From the NCBI GenBank assembly GCA_016286995.1, contig JAEEVA010000009.1, positions 34,683 through 98,682 of the forward strand: a stretch of DNA of 64,000 nucleotides, given 5' to 3'. Positions 43,995 through 52,232 of this stretch are shown in pieces; within the stretch, counting starts at the first letter, position 1; the number at the start of each line of letters is the position of its first letter. Both the position numbers and the translations under genes were made by a program. The notes beneath the pieces are model-generated. The model was given only the letters and a program-made list of their open reading frames with translations. It did not search any database and was not told the origin of the DNA. This DNA comes from Prevotella sp. GTDB taxonomy: Bacteria > Bacteroidota > Bacteroidia > Bacteroidales > Bacteroidaceae.

Positions 43995-45755
43995 ATGGAA
44001 CAATTAAAGCATGAGTGTGGTGTGGCGATGATTCGCCTGTTGAAACCGCTCGAATACTACGAGCAGAAATACGGCACGTGGGCCTACGGTTTCAACAAAC
44101 TCTATTTGATGATGGAGAAGCAGCACAACCGCGGTCAGGAGGGTGCCGGTATTGCTTCCGTCAGTCTGAAAAACGAACCCGGCACGGAATATATGTTCCG
44201 TGAGAAGGCTGAAGGCAAGGATGCCATTACGGAGATTTTCTCTCGTGTGACGGAGGAGATGAAGGGCGAACTATTGATGGGACACCTGCGCTATTCGACC
44301 ACGGGCAAGAGCGGACTGACGTTCGTACACCCTTTTTTGCGGCGTAACAACTGGCGTGCCAAGAACCTCTGTCTCTGCGGCAACTTCAACATGACCAACA
44401 TCGGCGAGGTATTCCAATTTCTGACCGCACATGGTCAGTCGCCACGCATCTATGGTGACTCATACATCACGCTCGAACTGATGGGCCACCGTCTGGACCG
44501 TGAGGTGGAGCGCCTGTTTGTAGAGGCCAAGGAACAGAATTTGGAAGGTAGAGCCATCACCGACTATATCGATAGCCACGTGGAGATGGCCAATGTTTTG
44601 AAAAAGACCATGTGTCATTACGATGGCGGCTACGTGATGTGCGGAATGACGGGCAGCGGAGAAATGTTCAGTGTACGCGACCCTTGGGGCATTCGTCCGG
44701 CCTTCTATTATCACGACGACGAAATCATCGCCTTGGCCAGCGAACGTCCCGTATTACAGACCACCTTTGATTTGCAGGCCGATGACATCTGTGAACTCCT
44801 ACCCGGCCAGGCGCTTATCGTACATAAAGATGGTGATATGAGATTGGAACAAATCATGCCCGCCCAACAACTATCGGCATGTAGCTTTGAGCGCATCTAT
44901 TTCAGTCGGGGTTCTGACCGCGACATCTACCAGGAGCGTAAACGGCTGGGCGAGCAACTGACACCCGCCATCATGCATGCCATCGACAACGACGTCGACA
45001 ACACGGTATTCTCCTACATCCCCAATACCGCTGAGGTAGCCTACTACGGCATGACCGACGGTTTCCGCCAACAGGGCTACAACGTCCGCACGGAGAAAGT
45101 TGTATGGAAAGACATCAAGATGCGCACTTTCATCGCCGACAACTCCGAGCGCAACGACCTTGCCGCCCACGTCTATGACATCAGCTACGGCTCGTTGCGA
45201 CCCGGCATAGACAACCTCGTTGTCATCGACGACAGCATCGTTCGTGGCACCACGCTAAAGGAGAGCATCTTCAAAATCCTCGACCGTCTGCATCCAAAGA
45301 AGATTGTAATGGTCAGCAGCTCCCCGCAGATTCGCTATCCGGACTATTACGGCATTGACATGGCACGTCTGGAGGAGTTCTGTGCCTTCCGTGCAACAAT
45401 AGCACTGATTGAGGAACGTGGTCTATGGCAGCTCGTCAACGACACCTACCTCGCCTGCAAACGCGAACTCGAAAATTACACAGCGGAACCGACCCCATTG
45501 TGTAATCGGGTACGCGACATTTATGAGCCCTTCACCGTCGACGAAATCAATCAGAAAATCGTCGAGATGCTACGCCCTGACGATATGCAGGCACCCATCG
45601 AACTGGTGTTCCAAAGCATCGAAGGACTGCACAAGGCGTGTCCCAACCATCCCGGCGACTGGTATTTTACGGGGCATTACCCAACGTCAGGCGGCGTCCG
45701 ATTGGTGAATCAGGCATTTATAAACTACGTTGAACAGACATTAAAAAAACAATAA
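43995..45755 (+). CDS. purF: PurF-type amidophosphoribosyltransferase
   Basis: 586 residues, longer than common PurF (~470-505). A short propeptide precedes the nucleophile Cys8 (HECGVAM), the class II glutaminase domain includes GHLRYSTTG, and the phosphoribosyltransferase domain has the PRPP loop VVIDDSIVRGTTLKES. It starts purine synthesis by transferring glutamine nitrogen to PRPP. The extra ~90 C-terminal residues (from CNRVRDIYEPFTVDEINQ) are typical of the Bacteroidota form next to carAB, as I recall. A second, shorter PurF elsewhere is possible. It ends on the base before the carA start. Confidence 0.9.
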   Translation: MEQLKHECGVAMIRLLKPLEYYEQKYGTWAYGFNKLYLMMEKQHNRGQEGAGIASVSLKNEPGTEYMFREKAEGKDAITEIFSRVTEEMKGELLMGHLRYSTTGKSGLTFVHPFLRRNNWRAKNLCLCGNFNMTNIGEVFQFLTAHGQSPRIYGDSYITLELMGHRLDREVERLFVEAKEQNLEGRAITDYIDSHVEMANVLKKTMCHYDGGYVMCGMTGSGEMFSVRDPWGIRPAFYYHDDEIIALASERPVLQTTFDLQADDICELLPGQALIVHKDGDMRLEQIMPAQQLSACSFERIYFSRGSDRDIYQERKRLGEQLTPAIMHAIDNDVDNTVFSYIPNTAEVAYYGMTDGFRQQGYNVRTEKVVWKDIKMRTFIADNSERNDLAAHVYDISYGSLRPGIDNLVVIDDSIVRGTTLKESIFKILDRLHPKKIVMVSSSPQIRYPDYYGIDMARLEEFCAFRATIALIEERGLWQLVNDTYLACKRELENYTAEPTPLCNRVRDIYEPFTVDEINQKIVEMLRPDDMQAPIELVFQSIEGLHKACPNHPGDWYFTGHYPTSGGVRLVNQAFINYVEQTLKKQ

Positions 45756-46955
45756 ATGAGACAAGCAAGATTAATCCTTGAAGACGGTACGACATTCTGC
45801 GGCTGGTCGTTCGGCTACGCAGGAGCCCCCCGACAAAACGAGGGGCGGCCTTCTGGCAGGGAGCAACACTCCGACATTTATGTGGGCGAGGTCGTATTCA
45901 ATACGGCGATGACGGGTTACCCTGAGAGTCTGACAGACCCCAGCTATGCAGGCCAGATACTGGTAACGACATTCCCATTGATAGGCAACTACGGTGTGCC
46001 TGACACAGGCACTGGTGCTGACGGTCTGCCGCTGTTTATGGAGAGCGACCGCATCCACGCCAAGGCACTCATTGTGGCCGACTACAGCGAGCAGTACTCG
46101 CACTGGAATGCGAAGGAGTCATTAGCCGCATGGCTGAAGCGTGAACATATCCCCGCCATCACAGGCATCGACACCCGCCGATTGACGAAGGTGCTGCGAG
46201 AGCATGGCGTGATGATGGGAAGAATAAGCCTCACCCCCGACCCCTCTCCAAAAGGCGAGGGGAGTGATTACCAAGAAGACTATGGCTCTGTGAACTGGGT
46301 GGAGCAAGTGAGTTGCAAAGAGGTGATTACATATCGGCCTGACACAACAGCCAATAATTCTCAATTCTCAATTTTCAATTCTCAATTAAAGCGTGTCGTC
46401 CTCGTGGACTGCGGCGTCAAGGCGAACATCATCCGCTGCCTCATCCGTCGAGGCATCGAGGTGGTGCGTGTACCCTGGGACTATGACTTCAACCAGTTAG
46501 AGTTCGATGGGCTGTTCCTGGCGAATGGTCCTGGCGACCCAGAACAATGCAGCAAGACGGTAGACAATATCCGCACGTTCCTCAATAATAAAGAGGTGAA
46601 ACCTTGCATGGGCATCTGCCTCGGCAACCAGTTGCTGGCACGTGCCGCAGGGGCCAAGACCTACAAACTGAAGTACGGTCATCGCTCGCACAACCAACCC
46701 GTGAGGAAGATAGGCACCAACCAGTGTTTCATTACCTCCCAGAACCACGGCTATGCTGTTGATGACACTACCCTACCCTCTGACTGGGAACCACTCTTCG
46801 TGAATATGAATGACGGCTCAAACGAGGGCATCCGCCACAAGCGGAACCCCTGGATGTCGGCACAGTTCCACCCCGAGGCCTGCTCAGGTCCCGTAGACAC
46901 GGAATTCCTCTTCGACGAGTTCACAAAGATGCTTTTGTCAGAACAACGGATTTAA
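45756..46955 (+). CDS. carA: Carbamoyl-phosphate synthase small subunit with two repeat inserts
   Basis: 399 residues. The N-terminal domain has VVFNTAMTGYPESLTDPSY and GIDTRRLTKVLREHG; the glutaminase domain has the nucleophile in MGICLGNQLL and HPEACSGP. It supplies ammonia to CarB. Residues ~159-171 are [12 protein letters not shown] from the GC-rich repeat (46230-46267), and ~200-211 are NSQFSIFNSQL from heptamers (46354-46388); both lie in the linker between the domains. The stop codon (TAA of GGATTTAACGG) belongs to the palindromic element at 46943-47004. Confidence 0.96.
   Translation: MRQARLILEDGTTFCGWSFGYAGAPRQNEGRPSGREQHSDIYVGEVVFNTAMTGYPESLTDPSYAGQILVTTFPLIGNYGVPDTGTGADGLPLFMESDRIHAKALIVADYSEQYSHWNAKESLAAWLKREHIPAITGIDTRRLTKVLREHGVMMGRISLTPDPSPKGEGSDYQEDYGSVNWVEQVSCKEVITYRPDTTANNSQFSIFNSQLKRVVLVDCGVKANIIRCLIRRGIEVVRVPWDYDFNQLEFDGLFLANGPGDPEQCSKTVDNIRTFLNNKEVKPCMGICLGNQLLARAAGAKTYKLKYGHRSHNQPVRKIGTNQCFITSQNHGYAVDDTTLPSDWEPLFVNMNDGSNEGIRHKRNPWMSAQFHPEACSGPVDTEFLFDEFTKMLLSEQRI
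46230..46267. repeat. GC-rich 38-bp in-frame repeat in carA
   Basis: GCCTCACCCCCGACCCC...GGCGAGGGGAGT; encodes [13 protein letters not shown]. Confidence 0.8.
46354..46388. repeat. ATTCTCA heptamer tract in carA
   Basis: Four ATTCTCA/ATTTTCA units in tandem, translated as NSQFSIF then NSQL, a 7-residue period from 3 x 7 bp. Confidence 0.75.
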
Positions 46956-47004
46956 CGGATTAAACGGATTGCTGAACACAGAAATAATCAGTGAAATCCG
47001 TTGT
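46943..47004. repeat. ACAACGGATT palindromic element between carA and carB
   Basis: Same ends and words as 36607-36668 (ACAACGGATTTAACGGAT ... AATCAGTGAAATCCGTTGT). Contains the carA stop codon. Confidence 0.8.
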
Positions 47005-47023
47005 AGAATAATGATTAGATGTT

Positions 47024-48805
47024 ATGGACAAAATAAATAAGGTATTATTGTTAGGATCAGGTGCCCTGAAGATTGGTCAAGCGGGTGAGTTCGACTATAG
47101 TGGTGCACAGGCGTTGAAGGCGCTGAAGGAAGAAGGCATTCACTCGGTGCTCATCAATCCCAATATCGCCACGGTGCAAACATCAAAGGATGTCGCCGAC
47201 ACGGTGTATTTCCAGCCCGTCACGCCCGAGTTCGTGGAGCGCGTCATTGAAAAAGAGCGGCCTGACGGCATTCTGCTGTCGTTCGGCGGTCAAACGGCTC
47301 TGAACTGCGGCGTGGAACTCTACGAGAAAGGCATCTTAGAGAAGTATGGCGTCAAGGTGCTAGGTACCCCTGTGCAGGCCATCATCGACACGGAGGACCG
47401 CGACCTCTTCGTGAAGCGCCTCGACGAGATTGACGTGAAGACCATCAAGAGCGAGGCCTGCTCAACGGTTGAGGAGGTACAGCAGGCAGCCCACAAATTA
47501 GGGTTCCCCGTCATTCTCCGTGCTGCCTACGCCCTCGGCGGTTTAGGCTCCGGCTTCTGCGACAACGAGGAACAGCTGCTGGCGCAGGCCGAAGAAGCCT
47601 TCTCGTTCTCGCCGCAGGTATTGGTAGAGAAATCACTCAAAGGTTGGAAGGAGATAGAGTACGAGGTGGTGCGCGACCGCTATGACAACTGCATCACCGT
47701 CTGTAACATGGAGAACTTCGACCCGTTAGGCATCCATACGGGTGAGTCCATCGTCGTCGCTCCGTCGCAGACGCTCACCAACAGCGAGTACCATAAACTG
47801 CGTGCCCTTGCCATCAAGATTATCCGACACATCGGCATTGTCGGCGAGTGCAACGTACAGTATGCCCTCGACCCCAACAGCGAGGACTACCGTGTCATCG
47901 AAGTTAATGCCCGCCTGAGCCGTTCATCAGCTCTGGCCAGCAAGGCCACGGGCTATCCCTTGGCCTTCGTCGCTGCCAAACTGGGCCTTGGCTATGGTCT
48001 CTTCGAACTGAAGAACAGCGTCACCAAGACTACAAGTGCCTTCTTCGAACCTGCCCTTGACTACGTAGTCGTCAAAATACCCCGCTGGGACCTCACCAAG
48101 TTCCAGGGTGTGAAGCGCCAGCTCGGTTCGTCGATGAAGAGCGTCGGCGAGGTGATGGCTATCGGCCGCACTTTCGAGGAAGCCCTGCAAAAGGGGCTCC
48201 GCATGATTGGCCAGGGCATGCACGGCTTTGTAGAGAACAGAAGCCTCACCCCCGACCCCTCTCCAAATGGCGAGGGGAGTGAATGCACTCAAAGCGGAAA
48301 TATATCGGAAGAGGTAACTATTCCCCTCTCTCTTTGGAGAGGGGTCGGGGGTGAGGCTGCTCTTCACGAACCTACTGACACTCGTATATTCGTCATCTCT
48401 GAGGCAATGAAGATTGGTTACAGCATTGAGCAGATTCACCAGTTGACGATGATTGACCGCTGGTTCCTGCAGAAGCTGAAACATATCGTCGACATCGACC
48501 AGCAACTGCACGAATACACCCACCTGTCGGAAATCTCTGAGTTCATGGAACCCAGCGAGTTCAAGGAGTACCTGCAGTCGCCCGAGGTCTACCAACTCCT
48601 GCGTGTCGCCAAAGTCTACGGCTTCAGCGACTTCCAGATTGGTCGTGCCGTTGGCTTGGAGCACCGTATGAAGATGGAACAGGCCGGTCTTACCATCCGT
48701 AAATGGCGCAAGATGCTTGGTCTCGTACCCACTGTCAACCAGATTGACACCCTTGCGGCTGAGTATCCTGCCCAAACCAACTACCTCTATCTGTCGTATC
48801 TGTAA
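47024..48805 (+). CDS. carB: Carbamoyl-phosphate synthase large subunit, N-terminal half only
   Basis: 593 residues against ~1,075 in the family. The carboxyphosphate domain is complete ([23 protein letters not shown]-grasp [41 protein letters not shown]) and is followed by the oligomerisation domain ([14 protein letters not shown] to [23 protein letters not shown]). It stops where the second, carbamate-phosphorylating half should begin. About 48 residues near 405-453 come from two inverted GC-rich repeats (48243-48280 and 48320-48358). No second half follows; the amtB2 control region does. It may work as a homodimer, or be a truncated extra copy. Confidence 0.85.
   Translation: MDKINKVLLLGSGALKIGQAGEFDYSGAQALKALKEEGIHSVLINPNIATVQTSKDVADTVYFQPVTPEFVERVIEKERPDGILLSFGGQTALNCGVELYEKGILEKYGVKVLGTPVQAIIDTEDRDLFVKRLDEIDVKTIKSEACSTVEEVQQAAHKLGFPVILRAAYALGGLGSGFCDNEEQLLAQAEEAFSFSPQVLVEKSLKGWKEIEYEVVRDRYDNCITVCNMENFDPLGIHTGESIVVAPSQTLTNSEYHKLRALAIKIIRHIGIVGECNVQYALDPNSEDYRVIEVNARLSRSSALASKATGYPLAFVAAKLGLGYGLFELKNSVTKTTSAFFEPALDYVVVKIPRWDLTKFQGVKRQLGSSMKSVGEVMAIGRTFEEALQKGLRMIGQGMHGFVENRSLTPDPSPNGEGSECTQSGNISEEVTIPLSLWRGVGGEAALHEPTDTRIFVISEAMKIGYSIEQIHQLTMIDRWFLQKLKHIVDIDQQLHEYTHLSEISEFMEPSEFKEYLQSPEVYQLLRVAKVYGFSDFQIGRAVGLEHRMKMEQAGLTIRKWRKMLGLVPTVNQIDTLAAEYPAQTNYLYLSYL
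48243..48280. repeat. GC-rich 38-bp in-frame repeat in carB, copy 1
   Basis: GCCTCACCCCCGACCCC...GGCGAGGGGAGT; encodes [13 protein letters not shown]. Confidence 0.8.
48320..48358. repeat. GC-rich in-frame repeat in carB, copy 2 (inverted)
   Basis: ATTCCCCTCTCTCTTTGG...GGGGGTGAGGC; encodes [13 protein letters not shown]. It is the mirror of copy 1, 39 bp away, so the pair can form one long hairpin. Confidence 0.8.
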
Positions 48806-48861
48806 AAGGCGACACTTACGCCTACGCCCAGTAGCAGCGATGACAATGGAGGTGGTGACAA

Positions 48862-49011
48862 TTTGTAACAATCTGACGCCGATTCTCTTCAAAAGAAAAG
48901 CAAATAGATACCAAATCAATACAATTGCTTTACAAATTGTCAATTTATATTAGTTTTAACAAACAAATTGAAAGGAAACTAACGGCTTCCTCTTTTTTTG
49001 TTATACCTTTG
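48862..49011 (+). promoter_or_regulatory. amtB2-asnB promoter with nitrogen-region operator
   Basis: TTTGTAAC (48862), TGTCA (48938), TTTTAAC (48954), GAAAG (48970, for GTAAG), -7 TACCTTTG (49004-49011). Start spacings are 16, 16 and 34 bp; the outer box is 92 bp before TTTTAAC. It begins 57 bp after the carB stop. Confidence 0.75.
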
Positions 49012-49043
49012 CAGCCAAAACAATAAAAAAGGTAAGAAAAGGT

Positions 49044-50429
49044 ATGAAGATTAAGAAAAGATGGATAATCTTGATGACAGCAATGACGCTTATTGCTGTA
49101 GCAGGCTTGGCGGTAGGAGAACCGTCGTTTGATTGTGACTGGTCGGTAATATCAGCTGCCGATGTGGCTTGGTTGATTACAGCCACTATTTTTGTGCTGA
49201 TGATGACACCCGGACTATCATTCTTCTACGGTGGTATGGTGGGTGCAAAGAATGTCATCTCGACAATGTTACAGTCATTCATCGCTATGGGACTGATTTC
49301 AGTTCTATGGGTGGTGGTTGGCTTCTCGTTATGCTTTGGTGACGACATTGGCGGTGTGATTGGAAACCCGTTGACATTCATGATGTTTCAGAATGTTGGC
49401 GCAGAGGTCTATACAACACCTGCTGGTAATATTTTAGGCGGTGCGACCATTCCCTTGGCACTATTCGCGCTGTTCCAGATGAAGTTTGCCATCATCACCC
49501 CGTCGTTGATTACAGGATCATTTGCTGAGCGTGTACGCTTCTCGGCCTATATGTTCTTTATGATGTTCTTTTTCTTCATCATCTACTGTCCGTTAGCGCA
49601 CATGACCTGGCACCCAGAGGGATTGTTTATGAAGTGGGGGGTTATTGATTTTGCAGGTGGTATCGTTGTCCATGCTTCTTCAGGTGTAGCAGCATTGGCA
49701 GGTGCTATCTATCTGGGACGGCGTAAAGCTGAGACGCGCAAGAGCGAACCTGCCAACATTCCCTTCGTGCTTCTGGGAGCTGCTATGCTGTGGCTGGGGT
49801 GGTTTGGCTTCAACGCTGGTTCGTCGCTGCATGCCGATGGTCAGGCTATCAAGGCTTTCCTGAACACCAACACTGCCTCGGCTACGGCCATGATGACGTG
49901 GATATTCTTTGACTGTCTGCGTGGTCGTAAGCCGTCGGCCATGGGTGCTGCAGTAGGATGTGTAGTCGGCTTGGTGGCTATTACACCATCAGCAGGCTAC
50001 GTCACTGTAGGTCAGAGCATTTTCATCGCATTTGTCATCACGCTGATTTGTAACATTGCCGTTTACTGGCGCTCACGCAGCAGCATTGACGATGCGCTCG
50101 ATGTGTTCCCAACGCACGGAACAGGTGGTATCTTTGGCACAGTACTGACAGGTATCTTCATTCAGGAGGGCCTCATAGCTGGTACATGGGATGGCTTTGT
50201 TATTTTCCTCTACCATCTGCTTGCCATTGTTATCGTCTTCGTTTATACCTTCGCCATGAGTTGGCTGGGATACAAACTCATAGACAGTCTTATTCCTATG
50301 CGCGTGTCTGCGTATAGTGAAAAAGTGGGCCTTGACTTCTCACAGCATGACGAGCATTACGGCTTAGCGCATATTGGCGAGCGCGAGTTAGCTGAGTATG
50401 AGGAACATATTAGGGAGAAGAACAAATAG
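49044..50429 (+). CDS. Ammonium transporter, second copy
   Basis: 461 residues with an extra N-terminal hydrophobic segment (WIILMTAMTLIAVAGLAVG) that looks like a signal peptide, then the Amt fold: WLITATIFVLMMTPGLSFFYGGMVGAKN, LITGSFAERVRFSAYMFF, channel histidines in VVHASSGVAAL and FPTHGTGGIFGT. The N-terminal TPGLSFFYGG form differs from the PGFALCEAG form of the 36.7-kb copy. It is followed by asnB, without its own PII gene, and has its own nitrogen-region promoter. Confidence 0.96.
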   Translation: MKIKKRWIILMTAMTLIAVAGLAVGEPSFDCDWSVISAADVAWLITATIFVLMMTPGLSFFYGGMVGAKNVISTMLQSFIAMGLISVLWVVVGFSLCFGDDIGGVIGNPLTFMMFQNVGAEVYTTPAGNILGGATIPLALFALFQMKFAIITPSLITGSFAERVRFSAYMFFMMFFFFIIYCPLAHMTWHPEGLFMKWGVIDFAGGIVVHASSGVAALAGAIYLGRRKAETRKSEPANIPFVLLGAAMLWLGWFGFNAGSSLHADGQAIKAFLNTNTASATAMMTWIFFDCLRGRKPSAMGAAVGCVVGLVAITPSAGYVTVGQSIFIAFVITLICNIAVYWRSRSSIDDALDVFPTHGTGGIFGTVLTGIFIQEGLIAGTWDGFVIFLYHLLAIVIVFVYTFAMSWLGYKLIDSLIPMRVSAYSEKVGLDFSQHDEHYGLAHIGERELAEYEEHIREKNK

Positions 50430-50464
50430 TCAAATCATAAATCATCAAATAGTCAAATAGAATT

Positions 50465-52216
50465 ATGTGTGGAATCGTTGCAATACTTAATATTAAGGAG
50501 CAGACGAATGAGCTGCGCAATAAGGCATTAAAGATGAGTCAGAAAATCCGTCACCGCGGCCCCGACTGGAGTGGAATATACTGTGGCGGCAGTGCAATCC
50601 TCGCCCACGAGCGACTGAGCATCGTCGACCCCGAATCAGGTGGACAGCCGCTGTTCTCGCCAGACAGGAAACAGGTACTGGCAGTCAACGGTGAGATATA
50701 CAATCATCAGGAGATTCGCCGCCGCTATGCCGGACAGTATGAATTCCAGACGGGATCCGACTGCGAAGTGATTCTGGCATTATATCGCGAAAAGGGCATA
50801 AACTTTCTCGAAGACCTGAGTGGTATCTTCGCCTTTGTACTCTATGACGAGGAGCGCAACGAGTTTCTGATAGCCCGCGACCCCATCGGCGTCATACCTC
50901 TTTATATAGGCTACGATAGCGACGGCACGGTCTATGTCGCCTCAGAGCTGAAAGCCCTTGAGGGCCAATGCGAACGCTACGAGCCGTTCCTGCCAGGACA
51001 TTACGTTCATGGAAAAATTGAAAAATTGAAAAATGGAAAGATTGAAGACTTCAATTCTTCAATTCTTAAACCTTTCAATTTTATAAGGTATTATCGTCGC
51101 GACTGGATGCAATATGATGCTGTGAAGGACAACCCCGCCAGCATCGAGGCTATCCACGATGCTCTCGAGGATGCCGTCAAGCGCCAGCTGATGTCCGACG
51201 TCCCTTACGGCGTGCTGTTAAGTGGCGGCTTGGACTCCAGCGTCATTTCCGCCATCGCCGAGAAATATTCGGAGATGCGTATCGAGGACGATTCCAAGAC
51301 AAAAGCCTATTGGCCTCGTCTGCACTCGTTTGCCGTTGGACTGAAGGGTGCTCCTGACCTGGCCAAGGCCAAGCTCGTGGCCGACCATATCGGCACCGTT
51401 CACCACGAAATCAACTACACCATTCAAGAAGGTCTTGATGCCATCCGCGATGTCATCTACTACATCGAGACCTACGACGTCACCACCGTCCGCGCCTCCA
51501 CACCGATGTACCTGCTGGCTCGTGTCATCAAGTCGATGGGCATCAAGATGGTACTCTCCGGCGAGGGTGCTGACGAGATCTTCGGCGGCTACCTCTACTT
51601 CCACAAGGCACCGTCGGCCAAGGACTTCCACGACGAGACCGTGCGCAAACTCTCGAAACTCTATCTCTACGACTGTCTGCGTGCCAACAAGAGTCTGTCG
51701 GCCTGGGGCGTCGAAGGTCGCGTACCCTTTCTCGACAAGGAGTTCCTCGATGTCGCCATGCGTACCAACCCCGAGGCTAAGATGTGCGGCCTCACCCCCG
51801 GCCCCTCTCCAAAGGGCGAGGGGAGTTTCGTGATTGAGAAGAAGATAGTCCGCGAGGCCTTTGCCGACATGCTTCCCCAAGAGGTTGCCTGGCGACAGAA
51901 GGAGCAGTTCAGCGACGGCGTTGGCTACAGTTGGATTGACACGCTGAAACAAATGACCTCCGAGGCCGTCACCGACGAGCAGATGGCTCACGCCGCCGAG
52001 CGTTTCCCCATCAACCCGCCACTCAACAAGGAAGAGTATTACTACCGCAGCATCTTCGCTGAGCACTTCCCCAGCGATTCCGCTGCCCGTAGCGTCAACC
52101 AAGAGGCCAGCGTAGCCTGCTCGACCGCCATCGCCCTCGAATGGGATGCCGCTTTCCGCAACATGAATGACCCATCTGGCCGTGCCGTCAAAGGCGTGCA
52201 TGAACAGGCCTATTAG
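50465..52216 (+). CDS. asnB: Asparagine synthase B (glutamine-hydrolysing) with two in-frame inserts
   Basis: 583 residues. Cys2 is the class II glutaminase nucleophile (MCGIVAI), with RHRGPDWSG and NGEIYNHQEIR; the synthetase domain has the PP-loop LLSGGLDSSVI and LSGEGADEIFGGY. It makes asparagine from aspartate and glutamine. Residues ~182-209 (GKIEKLKNGKIEDFNSSILKPFNF) are written by inverted AAATTGAA words and ~442-454 (GLTPGPSPKGEGS) by the GC-rich repeat. Follows amtB2 after a 35-bp gap of AAATCAT/AAATAGTC words. Confidence 0.96.
   Translation: MCGIVAILNIKEQTNELRNKALKMSQKIRHRGPDWSGIYCGGSAILAHERLSIVDPESGGQPLFSPDRKQVLAVNGEIYNHQEIRRRYAGQYEFQTGSDCEVILALYREKGINFLEDLSGIFAFVLYDEERNEFLIARDPIGVIPLYIGYDSDGTVYVASELKALEGQCERYEPFLPGHYVHGKIEKLKNGKIEDFNSSILKPFNFIRYYRRDWMQYDAVKDNPASIEAIHDALEDAVKRQLMSDVPYGVLLSGGLDSSVISAIAEKYSEMRIEDDSKTKAYWPRLHSFAVGLKGAPDLAKAKLVADHIGTVHHEINYTIQEGLDAIRDVIYYIETYDVTTVRASTPMYLLARVIKSMGIKMVLSGEGADEIFGGYLYFHKAPSAKDFHDETVRKLSKLYLYDCLRANKSLSAWGVEGRVPFLDKEFLDVAMRTNPEAKMCGLTPGPSPKGEGSFVIEKKIVREAFADMLPQEVAWRQKEQFSDGVGYSWIDTLKQMTSEAVTDEQMAHAAERFPINPPLNKEEYYYRSIFAEHFPSDSAARSVNQEASVACSTAIALEWDAAFRNMNDPSGRAVKGVHEQAY
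51007..51092. repeat. AAATTGAA inverted word repeat in asnB
   Basis: AAAAATTGAAAAATTGAAAAATGG and the mirror words TTCAATTCTTCAATTC...TTTCAATTTT; can fold as a hairpin and is translated in frame. Confidence 0.65.
51789..51826. repeat. GC-rich 38-bp in-frame repeat in asnB
   Basis: GCCTCACCCCCGGCCCC...GGCGAGGGGAGT; encodes GLTPGPSPKGEGS. Confidence 0.8.
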
Positions 52217-52232
52217 CGTGCCGTCAGGGTGA

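Noticed and set aside
48806..48862. Frameshift that would continue carB into its second half
   Set aside because: None of the three frames after the stop shows the expected second ATP-grasp start (a GSGxxRIGxxxEFD-type motif); only ~57 bp separate the stop from the amtB2 control region.
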